Assembly (NCBI GenBank): GCA_037013495.1
Contig: CM072811.1
Coordinates: 48,987,452 to 49,051,451 of the forward strand
Origin: Hippophae tibetana
Taxonomy: Eukaryota; Streptophyta; Magnoliopsida; Rosales; Elaeagnaceae
Direction of reading: 5' to 3'
DNA length: 64,000 nt
Positions 49,371 through 60,850 of the stretch are shown piece after piece; position 1 is the first letter of the stretch, and each line of letters opens with the position of its first letter. Below the pieces are notes generated by a model, which was given only the letters and a program-made list of their open reading frames with translations, ran no database searches and had not been told where the DNA came from. The translations under genes and the position numbers were made by a program.

Positions 49371-51700
49371 TATTATTTTTTATGCATTAAAAATAACTAA
49401 AAACAATTGAATTCATTAATAGATTTTCCTAACTTCAAATTAATAAACATGAGAAAAAACAAGATGACTTTTGTAGCTTTTAAGCATCTTTTATAAATAT
49501 TAGAATAAAGGTTTTAAAATTTTAAATAAGTATTAAAATTTGATTTTAATTAAAACTCATATTGATTTTAAAAATTTATAAAGACACGTCAAATAAAATA
49601 TATATTTTAAAAAATAATCATTATTACATATTAATTATTTAAAAGAAAATCTATGTCTAAAACCAATAATAATCAAACAAATTTTGTTTTTTTAATTTTT
49701 ATAGACAAAAAATGCGAAATCAATAGATGAACATACACTCACATAAACAAAAATGCGACATCAATAGGTAAAGAAATTGCAAGAGACATAGTGAGTGCTA
49801 TGAAATAATATTGTGAATATGTATACTTGATTCAATTGAGGAAGATATTGCGCATACTCTCATACATGGTGAGAGCTGACAAAATGACTACATGAACATG
49901 CAAAAAGATAACTAAGAAAACACGAACTCACTCCGTCAATCTGGACTTTGTATATATTATAAAAAAAAACTAATAAAAAAAATAGGTTGAAAAAGAATTA
50001 TTAAACAATAATAATTAATGACCATTACACTGATTTTTTACAACATTTTCTTTATTATTGAAGGTTTGACCTTTGCCACCCAATCGTCAAAGTTCAACCA
50101 TTACAATTATATTAAAAAAATAAAATTCTAACCTCTTATATACATGTTTTTTTTTAAATTATTCTTTTTTATTTTTTTCAATTGTATTTAAAAACAAAAT
50201 TTTAAAAATAAATATTTGTTAAAGTATTTTTAAAAATAAAATATTTTAAAAAAATAAAAATAAAAATTAAACATTTAAATATATTTTGTCACTTTCTCAA
50301 AACTAATAGATTAAATAAAAAAAACTACTAAATATAAATTATCAATATATAAAAGTCAATGAAACTACTTAATTATCCGGCCTATTTTTTTTCAACACAC
50401 CTACAACATTCCAACTCACACCTATTTAGTAACCACAAGGATCATATCAATATGGATATAATATCACATTAATTTTCATTCTTTAATTATTTAATAAAAA
50501 ATTTTAAATTAAAAGGAAAGTATATATTATCAAATAAATATCAATTTTATTATTAAAAATTTATTCTTTTAATACCATACAATATATAATACTAATATAA
50601 AATTATCTGATTAATCATGATTTAAGATTTGACATAACTATTCTCACTTAATATTTTATTATTCAAACCTGATGTTTTATTGATTATCATTAATTTTAAA
50701 AATAATTGTAAAGTTTTTATAAATAATTATGATTTTAATTATTAACCGATAAATTATCCATCTTAAAAACGTATAACTTTGTACTCTAGTGTAATTGATT
50801 TTTTTATAATAAACGTTTTTTTCCAATATAACTATCTTAAACTTGATTTTGTAACATTCACAATTTCCCTAAATAATCGGTAAAATTTGTTTTTTTTTAA
50901 TTTGTAAAATGCTTGATAACAAGATTTTCAGAATTATGCTATTTTATCTTGGCATTTTATTTAAATATATATTTTTTACTTTAGTTGAGAGGTTATTGTC
51001 ACTCTTTTATATTGTTTTTACTTTACATCTAATATTAAATTTAAAAAATGAAAAGCACAACTTTAAAAATAATATTAATTTACGGAAAAAAATATATTAA
51101 AAACAAAATAATACTTTTGATTTTAAAAATTATCATTAAATATATAGTAGAAATAAAAAAAATTGTTAACAATGATATATTTTTACTTTCTCTCTAAACT
51201 TTAAACGAATAAAAATATAGGAGAGATACTAACTCTAAATTGTATTTTGATAACATTATTCAAGATATTTATTCATTATTTTTTGAAGTATATCTTTTGC
51301 AGATCACAATATTTATTCTTTTTATTAAATATTAATATTTGTATTTTTTAAGAATAATTAACATTCGTCTTATATTTTATTAACTATAGTATATCATCCT
51401 TTACTCAAAAGAATAATAAATAATATATTCAAGTGATATTATTTAATTAAAGTGATATTATTTAATTAAACATTGTTACATCTCTTGTTAGAATAGGACA
51501 AAGTCAAGTTATCTCAATCTCAATCTCAATTCAGGTAACATACCTAAGAATCTTTGAATCAAATTTAACTAAATTATTAGCAGCAAAATTAACTCTTTTA
51601 GAACAATACCAACATGAAAAGATCACAAACTTTCTTATAATGGGACAAAGTCAAGATAAGTTTTTATCTTGCTCATAATGTGTAAGCCTCGCAAGCAACA
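49371..51700. other. AT-rich intergenic region
   Basis: No recognisable genes. It contains a 19-bp tandem duplication (51431-51468, unit AAGTGATATTATTTAATTA) and many A/T runs. The stretch 49720-49940 is slightly less AT-rich but shows no family signature. Confidence 0.5.
51431..51468. repeat. 19-bp tandem duplication
   Basis: Two perfect copies of AAGTGATATTATTTAATTA, head to tail. Confidence 0.85.
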
Positions 51701-51709
51701 TCACAAACT

Positions 51710-52310
51710 TTTCATTACTAACCCACGTTAACCACCTAATTCATCATTTTCAATCTCATTCAACTTCATTACCAGTATATATCCACCGTGCACTGCATAT
51801 TGCCCATTATTTGTATGATGCCATATCAAAATGTCAGCTTCTCGTGTGGAAGCAAGAGGAAGCCTCAATATGTGTAAGCCTCAATAAGAGAAATGCTTCA
51901 CATTCCATTGGGTTGAATAAGCATATTTACCTTGGCATGACTTGCCAACAACCTATCAGATTGGACCATAAAACCACTTTGCTTGAATAAATACGAATCG
52001 AATTGCCAACATGGCATGATTGAACTCTGCAAGTTTCTAGAACTACATACCACCACAAGATTTAGGCCTACATATACCATCCCAAGCAACCCAGTTAATT
52101 CCCTTCCCTTCTTTTTTTATTAGACCATCGGGATCTCACACCTAATTGTTCAATATCCACACACAAGTTCTTAGGCAGTCGAACCAAGCTCATAAAATAT
52201 GCCAGAATGGCTTGATAAATTGAATCAAGTAACATTTCCTCTATAGCTTTGGATAATATTTTCCCCCCTTCCAACCCCAAATTGCCTCATGCATCGGTAT
52301 TGGATTAATT
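51710..52310 (-). mobile_element. LINE (non-LTR retrotransposon) fossil, region after the RT domain
   Basis: On the minus strand the translation follows the region C-terminal to the reverse transcriptase core of plant L1-type LINEs: GWKGGKILSKA-like, YFMSLVRLPKNLCVDIEQL (LINE consensus CMS.F.LP..LC..IE), then RNLQS, then LIWHHTNNGQYAVHGGY (consensus DKLIWH.T..GQYSV.SGY) at about 51780-51825. Frames change and stops occur, e.g. directly after NKKRREGN near 52095, so it is dead. Only about 600 bases of the element remain; ORF1, endonuclease and the RT active site are absent. Confidence 0.75.
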
Positions 52311-53380
52311 GAATGAACTTCTTTTGTCCCTCTTACCGTATATTTCGGATAATAATTAGACTAAAAAAACAGTATATTTATTAAAATTTACATTATTACT
52401 TGTTTATTCATATACACTTAAAATCCTATCCATTGAAACAATTTCATACATACGTCTTAAAAAATTAATGAATTATCTATAAAAAATAAATAAAATACAT
52501 CTAAAAATCTTTATACATTGAATAAATATAACTTAATTGAATTTTCATATCTTAAACCCTAAAAAGAAGTAATGTAATAAAAAAAATACTTATTTACATT
52601 TATAAAATAAGTAATAATTAAAAGATATTGATATATTATGTGAAAAACACATAAATTGAAGTTATTGAATGACATAATCACAATTTGCTCGAATAGTGAG
52701 CTTTACTCATATTAAGTTTCAAAACAATATGATCCATTGTCCTTTTTGATCGTTAAATGTCAGAATTGAATTGTGAGCAATTCATCGTCCTGTAACAAAA
52801 ACACCCAAAGCATTGATTACTCTAAACTTTATAAATTATTTTATAAAACAAACTTAATCCAATTAATCAAAATTATTGGCCATAATTCTGTCAGCTTATT
52901 TGAATCGTACCCCTAGGAATTAAAGAAATTACCATCTTATTCATAATACTAATATTCGCCACTCCATTTAGAAGATCGAGACAAGCAGTACAAACATCAT
53001 CTCTCACCCTGTCCATGTATTTTTATTTATTTTTAAAATGTAGTCATATATCGTAAATATTTGGTGCCTTATTTGGATGCATACTTAATGATGTAGAACG
53101 GAATTCGTCTGTCATAAGTGGATTTAAAGAGATAATCTGATATGAAATGAGAATACTAACACATGATCAAATAAAAATAATTTTGATATTTTATTAAAAA
53201 AAAACAAAAAGTAAAACTGAATTATTGAATAATTATTTTATTTTAAAAAAAGGAATAATTGTTTTTATAAGATTTATCACTTTAATGCCTATTTAATGGT
53301 GTAAAAGTCAAAATTGACCCGACAAAGAAAGGAATTTCATTTCAGCTGACCACGTTAGCAGATTAGTTTCCCGAACTTGT
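52311..53380. other. AT-rich intergenic region
   Basis: Nothing recognisable. The last few hundred bases are the presumed promoter of the OBERON-like gene. Confidence 0.5.
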
Positions 53381-53384
53381 TCAC

Positions 53385-54006
53385 ATTTCGAAACTTCTTC
53401 CTACCAAAACCCTTTACCTAGCCCAACCACTCTCACTGTTCACTTCCGACGGCTGCTCCGACGATCTCTTCTAGTCCTTTTGGCCGTCACTAAAAGCAAG
53501 CTTCCGTAAGTGGATTTATTTCTAAAGTTCTAATTTTGATTCCATATTTCACGATGCAGCCAATTTGTTTAGTTTTGTTTGTAAAACTCAGACCAATAAT
53601 CTTATAATCATCGATAAGCACTTTAGAATTCTTGGGAAATTATTATTATTATTTATTTATTCCCACTAATTAATTGAATCTCAAGTTGTTGATTATTAAA
53701 TTTCTTTTTCTTTTTTGTTGGAGGGTTTTTTTTTTTTTTTGGGAGTACGAAGATCTGAGTGAGTTTCTTGTTGTCATGTACAAGTATCTGCAGTTTTGTA
53801 TCTTTTAGATTAGAAGCTTGTATCGGGGTTATAAAGAAAGAGAACTGGGTAGGATTGAAACATATGATCATTTGCTGAAATAATTGTAATGGGTGTCCAT
53901 TTTTGTTATTGGCACAGATCAAGGAATGATTATAGCCATTCTTATGCAGGCCTGAGTCGTCTTCGAATCCAAAGTGAGCCACAGATTTGAATTGAAGTCT
54001 GATTTT
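53385..54006 (+). promoter_or_regulatory. Predicted 5' UTR of the OBERON-like gene, with short uORF
   Basis: A GC-richer stretch (about 53385-53505) ends at a good donor CTTCC|GTAAGT, suggesting a non-coding first exon. A second exon is predicted from 53918 (after TTGGCACAG) to 54011 (before GTAAGT). It carries a nine-codon upstream ORF starting at ATG 53926 and ending at TGA 53953-53955. That TGA is in frame with the predicted start at 54007 and is the last stop before it. Confidence 0.5.
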
Positions 54007-57000
54007 ATGCTGTAAGTTTGCCTCTTTGTTCTTATGATCCTCCTTTGGTATTTTATCATTTTATGATATCTATTCCACTGAAAAGTCATACCAGAAGTAA
54101 TAAAATCACAACATTTCATCCCCCAATTATTTGTTTTAGGAAATTTGAGAAATCAGTTGGGTACAAATCAATGGTCGGATCAAGAGCTTTTCACAGCTGA
54201 TCATGACTGATACCATCTCTTAATCTTTGAATTTCTTATGGTTGTTTTTATAGTAAAATATTCATTGTTCTTGTTCCTCCAGCTAATTTTATGCTCATAT
54301 CTAAAACAAGGCAATATCTAATGTAAGCTTTCAATTTCTTGTATTTTCATGCTGTTGAAATATCACCTTTTTTCATCTTGTGGAGAACAGAGATAGAGAT
54401 AGAGACAGAGGCAAGGGGTTGAGGGACGTCAGGATGAGGTCCCCTTCCAACACTAGCTGGTCCAACTCTCCTAAGGACTCCAGCAGTGATCATTATAGGG
54501 TTAGAGGACTGAAGGATTCTAAATCAGCACCATCCCTGTCCAATTCCAAGTCCAGGTATCTCTCTTCATCCAAATTTACACCTGAATTTAAGGATCCTCA
54601 GTAACCAGTTCCATTTAATTGTAAGCTGAACAATAAGTTTAGGAAAGTGCTAATGTAAGCTTTCAGTCTCTTGTTTTCTTTCTATTCCAATATAATTTCA
54701 CCCTTTTTTCAGGCTGGAGGACAGGGACAGAGACAAAGACAGAGATCGAGACAGATGCAAGGGATTGAGGAATGTCAGGATGAGGTCTCCTTCCAACTCT
54801 AGCTGGTCGAATTCTTTTAAAGACACTGGCAGCTATCATTCCAGGGTTCGAGGACTCAACGATTCTAGATCCACACCATCCAAGTCCAAGTATCTCTCTT
54901 TGCTCTAAAAATTTCTTCCTGATTACCTCCGTAACCAGCACCAGCTAATTTTTAGCTGAATTCTGAATTAAGGGAAAATCTAGTATAAGCTTTTAGTTTA
55001 CATTTTTCACTCTGGTAATTTCCCATTTCTTTTTCATGTTGGATGACAGAGACAGAGATAGAGAAAGAGATAGAGAGATAGGCAAGGGACTGAGGGATGT
55101 CAGTATGAGGTCCCCAACCAACACTAGCTGGTCCAACTCTACTAAGGACTCTGGTAGTGATCATTCTAGGGTTAGAGGACGACTCAGAGACTCTAAATCA
55201 GCACCATCCAGGTCCAGTTCCAAGTCTAAGTCACCCATTTGGTCCAGGGATTCTGTTGGCAGTGAGCAATCCAAGTGCTTTGAAGTTAAGAAGCAGGTTG
55301 ATACTACTAGTAGCAGTAACAGTAGTGAAATGGAGGAAGGAGAACTCCGACCTGAATCACAACCCCAACAAGTACCCAAGAAGGCCCGAACCAAACAGCC
55401 TGAATCAGTGGGGTTGTACCATCTTGAAGCTGATATTGGGCAAGAACCAAGCTGCCAGTTTCATACTGGTACAAACTCTGTGGCCAATCACTCTTATTCT
55501 GAGATGCAGCACTCTCTTGGGGATGTGGAAAAATTTCACGATATAGGTAAGCCAGACAACAAACAAACAGATAATGCTTGTGAAGGGGAGGATGTGGAAA
55601 ACAAAGCTGATAACTTGCCAAATTCTGAGAGCAAAACATTTGATGGAACACTTAGTGGTGGATCTGGCAGTCATCATCTTGTCATTGAGGCCAAAAATGG
55701 AGGTGGTGAGAAACTAGATGAAAAAACTTGTATGAGGAAGGAAGTTGAATGTGAGGATCAGGAAGAAGCAGGTAAGGGTATTGTTGTTAAGAAGAATCCT
55801 GCGCAATTGGAAGAGGAACCCAAGCTGATTGATCAGAAAATCAGCGGCAATGATGCTGAAGGAGGAGAGTCAAACCAGGAACTCGTGGAGGCTGCTCCTT
55901 CTCTTGCTCCCGAAGAAGATGTTCCTAAGGATTTGGCTCAGAGTTATAAGGACAAAGGGAAAAGTGTGGAAGTTGTACCTGCACACTTAGGGGATTCTGC
56001 AGAAGATAGTGGTGCATGGGTCGATGATAAAGAACCTAGAGATCTCTTATCTTGCAGGGACAACGATAAGGAAGGACACATCTCTAGGGGCTTCGATTTG
56101 TTTACCAACTCCCCAGTTAGAACTCAGCAGAAAGCTGAAAAATCTGGTGCTAATGTGCACAAGGACGAAAAGTTGGCCCTAGAGCCACTTGAGCTGTCTC
56201 TTAGCTTACCTAATTTTTTGTTGCCTATTGGTGGCACAGTTCCTGGTTCTCCTGATCAAGCAAGGAGTGTTCAGTCTTTAAACAATACGTTCTGTAGTAA
56301 TTCAGATGGATTTACGGCATCGGTGTCTCTTTCAGGCTCTCAGTCGTTCTATCACAACCCAAGCTGCTCTCTGAATCAGAACTCTTTGGACAATTTAGAA
56401 CAGTCGGTTGGCAGCCGTCCTATTTTTCAAGGAATAGATTGGCAGGTACTGTCTCAGAATGAGCCAATGGACAAGGAATCCCTGTACCAGAAACTAAAGT
56501 TGAATGGAAATGGTTCTCAGCAGCAGTCTCAAGCCATCTTAAACAGTCATTCGATGCAAGCACAACACCCTAGGGTTGCTGAAGGAAGTTCTAAATCCAA
56601 TGGACTGGAAAGACATTTGAGCTTTCAAAGGCAGTTGTCTGGAGGACAATCGAGGCACCATGATGATGTAAAGTCACCTTCACATAGTGCGGGCTCTCAT
56701 GATATGAGATCCAATTACAGTTTTGACAAGAGGCAAGGAGCAAGAGAGAAAAGTAGTGGTAGCTTGTTTAAGAGTAACAGCCAGAAGGAGCAAGAACGGG
56801 TCAATGGTGGAGCTGAATTTGTTGAGACAGTCATTGCCAGGATAGTATCTGACCCGTTGCATGTAATGGCTCGGAAATTTCATGAAATGACTGTGCAATT
56901 TGTGGTACGTCTGAAAGAGAGCATTCTTGAAATTATGTTGAACGTGGATAAGCGTACGCGGCTACATGCATTTCAGAAAGCGTTGCAGGATAGGTCTGAC

Positions 57001-58843
57001 ATAACCATGGAAATGTTGATGAAATCCCATCGTTCACAATTGGAAATATTAGTTGCACTGAAGACTGGACTACCAGAATTTCTTCAGCAAGATCCCAGTG
57101 TCTCTTCTTCTGATTTGACTGAGATTTTTCTGAACTTGAAATGTCGAAATGTTGCCTGTCAAAGTTTGTTGCCTGTGGATGAATGTGATTGCGGAATTTG
57201 TGGGAAGAAAAATGGTTTTTGTAGTGCTTGCATGTGTCTTGTGTGCGCAAAATTTGATATGGCATCCAATACATGTAGTTGGGTGGGGTGTGATGTCTGC
57301 CTTCATTGGTGCCATACAGATTGTGCTTTACGCAAATCTTATATTAGAAACGGACATAGTGCAAGTGGAGCAGAGGGAATATCTGAGATGCAGTTTCATT
57401 GTGTTGCTTGTAATCATCCTTCTGAGATGTTTGGCTTTGTGAAGGAGGTTTTCCAAAATTTTGCAAAGGAATGGACAGGTGATACACTTTGCAGGGAACT
57501 TGAATATGTTCAGAGAATTTTCGCTGCAAGTAAGGACTTGAGAGGAAAACGACTTAATGAGATAGCTGGTCAAATGTTGGAAAGGTTGGCCGATAAGTCC
57601 AACCTGCCTGAAGTTTATTGCCATATAATGGCTTTCCTGAGTGGTAATTCACCTGTTTTCTTGAACAAACTTCTCTCTTGTTTCATTTACTTTATAGTTC
57701 TTGGAAAAAGATAAATTCATAATCTTAATATGCCGTGGTTTTCATTTGTCGTGATAAGACAGACTTTTTTTCCATTCAAGCTCGATACAGATATTTGACT
57801 GTAATGAACACTTATTTCAGCATTAAGCATTTCAAAAATACTTGAATTTAAATCAAAGTAAAGGCATTCTTTTGGAAATATATGTTTGGAATGCATGGTA
57901 ATTGAATGATTGCTGTTTAGTCCCAGCATTATTGGAGTTATTTCTGAGGATTCTGTTGAAATATTTGATTTTAAGCCCTGGTTTTTATTCCTTAATAAGA
58001 TTGAAGCAATATCTGAAGTTAATTACAAGAATTCCATTCCTGAGTCTTTTTATATCTGCTTTCAGTATTTCTATCCAATTGTAATTGCATTCATACTAAT
58101 ATAAGAGCCTCTTAGCAATGTCTAAAGGTTTTACCCCCTTTTTGATGGGGGAATATGGTATACCCTTTATTCGTTTATTGATTTCATTCCAACTTCCGAC
58201 TGAGTTCATCATTGATTGTACACTAGCTGTTCGCAGCTGATTCAGGAGCTGTCTATTTATGACTGCTTGATTGTTTTGAATTGCAGATGGTGATTCTTCA
58301 AAAGTTAGCAAAACAACACTTTCCATTGTGAAGGAAAAAGATAAATGGACCAATGGGATTAGTGGCCCAAGCCATGAAACTACATTTATAAAATCTGCTT
58401 ATCCTGGAAAGATCGATATTGATGTTTCAGCTAGCTTACTTCCTAGCTACAATTGTGATCGCAGTGAGAAAAACATTATAGACTTTGAGTTGCATACAAG
58501 TGCTCAAAAGGGACCTGTTTTTGATGAGTTAGAAAGTATTGTTAGGATCAAGCAAGCAGAGGCAAAAATGTTCCAATCCCGTGCCAATGATGCAAGAAGA
58601 GAGGCCGAGGGGCTGAACCGGATATCCATTGCCAAAAATGAGAAGATCGAGGAAGAGTATGGTAGTAGAATGGAAAAGTTGCGGTTGGCTGAAGCTGAAG
58701 AAATGCGCAGACAGAAATTAGAGGAACTACAGGCTTTAGAACGAGCGCACCGTGAATACTTTAACATGAAGGTGAGGATGGAGGCAGATATCAAAGATCT
58801 GTTATTAAAAATGGAAGCTACAAAGAGGAACTTTGCTATGTGA
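54007..58843 (+). CDS. OBE4: OBERON4/TITANIA2-like PHD-finger protein
   Basis: Predicted exons 54007-54011, 54391-54555, 54725-54889, 55050-57643, 58287-58843; all junctions are in frame, giving 1,161 residues. A shorter alternative starts at ATG 55036 (1,054 residues). The N terminus carries three tandem Arg/Asp/Ser-rich repeats (RDRDR...GKGLRDV.MRSP.N.SWSNS), from a triplicated exon. A long acidic, Ser-rich region follows, with an EAR-like LELSLSLP near 492. Then comes the conserved OBERON core with a Cys/His-rich PHD-type zinc domain (about 808-905: CDCGICGKKNGFCSACMCLVC, then WVGCDVCLHWCHTDC). The C terminus is a coiled coil (about 1050-1155, from FDELESIVRIKQAEAKMF). OBERON/TITANIA proteins are nuclear chromatin-linked factors needed for meristem maintenance and embryonic root formation. 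The usual MKRLRSSDDLDS-type N terminus of OBE4 was not found, so the 5' end is less certain than the rest. Confidence 0.85.
54318..55240 (+). repeat. Tandem triplication of an exon with intron flanks
   Basis: Three units, acceptors at 54391, 54725 and 55050 (spacing 334 and 325 bases). Each has an upstream flank TA(A/G)T(G/A)TAAGCTTT(C/T)A..., a T-rich tract, GA(G/T)(A/G)ACAG, the exon, and in copies 1 and 2 a downstream flank starting GTATCTCTCTT. Copies 1 and 2 exons are both exactly 165 nt. Copy 3 diverges from the others at the donor position and continues as the long exon. Confidence 0.88.
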
Positions 58844-59690
58844 TCAATTGATAAGCCTACATTTTCATAGAATTGTCATCCTCTGTTTGCTGGTAAGTCA
58901 ATTGTTAGTGCTTAAAATGGTTATTTCAATGTAATTTGATGATACTAATCCACGATAGTCCTTGTTTTTAGATGCTTCATTCAATATTGTTTCCTTTGTA
59001 TTGCTTAATGCAATGCTAACTGGCATCTGTATAGGTACTGCGAAACCTGTTGTATGCTATCAATCAGTTCTAACGTATAGTACTCTGACAGGCAACTATT
59101 AATGAAGATTGTTATATTTTGAAGAAACTTTAAGATATATGTTTATTGTATAGAGGATGAAAGAAAAAGGAGGGTAGGTTTTGAACATTTTATTGCAATT
59201 GTCACCGCCAGCCCTGTAGTAGAACAGTCAAGGCTTGGTTATTCTTGGAAACCCAGTTCGACTCGAGCACCCTGATTTTTCTTTGGAAAAAAAAGTTGAG
59301 AAAATAACAAAAATAACATCTCTTATGACACATCATTTTATGTTAAGCGTCATTGAAATTTAATTACGGTCTTTTAAACTCATTTAATGTTATTAGGTGT
59401 TATTTTTGTTGTAACAAGTTTTAGCCTTGTAGTGATATTTTTTTGTAATTTTCGAAAATGTTTTATATTTAAATTGTATGAAGTACCAATTTTGTTTCTT
59501 TTGACTCGTTATCAAGTCTTTTGAATTTTACCTGTTAAGGGAAATTTGTCAATTTCAAGCGTGTACCTGTTGCATTTTGTTTATGTTGAAGATACAAATT
59601 TTAAGGTAATGAAACTACATGATTTACGAGAGATGTGGTTTTTACTTTTAGTAGTACCTTAGATATGAAATCTACCTTGTTTTCAAACAA
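58844..59690. other. 3' side of the OBERON-like gene and intergenic DNA
   Basis: Probable 3' UTR to about 59150. At 59200-59275 is a small tRNA-like segment (see separate entry). Nothing else recognised. Confidence 0.5.
59200..59275 (+). mobile_element. Possible SINE head (tRNA-like B box)
   Basis: TAGTAGAACAGTCAAGGCTTG followed about 20 bases later by CCAGTTCGACTCGAGC, which fits the RNA polymerase III B-box consensus GTTCGANNC. An A-box-like part is weak, and no flanking duplications were found. It could be a diverged SINE or chance. Confidence 0.3.
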
Positions 59691-59699
59691 AAACTAGGA

Positions 59700-60850
59700 G
59701 CAAAACCAACCATCCTCCAGCAAGTACTGCATCAAGGATTAAGGTACACTAACTATGAAAACTTGAACCATCCATTACAATCTACAAACAAGTCCATAAC
59801 AACTTCTTAAAAAACAAACACAAGTCTATCAGCAGCACAAAACCAAGGCTAGAAAAGAAAATACAAACATGACCCAAATTCAACAAAATATAACAAAAAC
59901 TTGACTTAAAAAAAAAACCAGTAGCACCGAAACTTGCAATGAAATATCTTAGTGGTAAACCACATGAAACAGAATCCTCAAAACAGAAACAGCCACTTCC
60001 ACCATCAAAGTTAGCAATAGTAGTATCCAAGTCAATACGATCACCATCTTGAGTAGGATCCTCCTCCTCAGTTGAGTAGAATCAGCAAAGAGATTGCAAA
60101 GGAAATTAACATCCTCTGGTCCCCTCATCGACCTTACCAGTTCTACCACCTTCAACATCAACTCCCTTGCCTTTTCATTACAATTAGCCATATTCTCTTT
60201 TCCTTTACCTAAAACCCTCCTACCCACCACCTTTCTTCTTATCCACAGAGCTTCCCGTCCCAAAAGTAAAGCCATTCATGTTAGTATCAGTACGAAGCCA
60301 TATTCACCAAAACTAGCATATTTTCCTCTAAAGTCAATAAACTGATCATTAGCATTTTCACATAATTTAGATTGATGTGTGATCTTTCCACAATAAAAAC
60401 ATAATCTAGGAAGGCACTCATATTTAAATTTGATCCACATATAACTAGCCTTAAACGGAATCCAAGCACCAGATGTAAGAGATCAAGTCAGATCAAAACA
60501 TATACACACCCTAACAAACCTCATCATTCCACTAGATAAGGAGAACTTATCCACCTCGAGCACATAACCAACAGTACCAGCAACTCGCCAAGCAATCATA
60601 TACACCCTCCAATCCATTGGGGAGGTAATGGATTTGCAACCAGATCGTGGTAGAATCAAAAGCTATATTCGAAGGAAACATACATGGCTTAAGTTTATGT
60701 ACAACAAGCAAGGAGTTATCAAAACTCCATGGTGTCTTCTTCAATACCAATTCCATCTCCACTTCAATTGCATCCTCAAAATAAAAAAAATAGAAGTGCA
60801 TCTATCCATCACCATAAGTTCCAATCAACCATTATGATTCCAATTCTTCT
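59700..60850 (-). mobile_element. LINE ORF1-type fossil (DUF4283 and CCHC knuckle)
   Basis: On the minus strand, 60810-60550 encodes a DUF4283-like segment (FYFEDAIEVEMEL, KKTPWSFDNSLLVVHKLKP, TIWLQIHYLPNGL). It is followed at about 60440-60350 by FKYECLPRLCFYCGK and THQSKLCE, a CX2CX4HX4C knuckle of the zf-CCHC_4 type. This pairing is typical of ORF1 (gag-like) proteins of plant L1-type LINEs and of host genes derived from them. Beyond the knuckle the translation is low-complexity and no endonuclease or RT is visible. Frames shift between the two domains, so it is not a working gene. Confidence 0.7.

Noticed and set aside
55157-55651. Several open frames of 77-129 codons on both strands
   Set aside because: They overlap the long OBERON-like exon in other frames and have no signature of their own.
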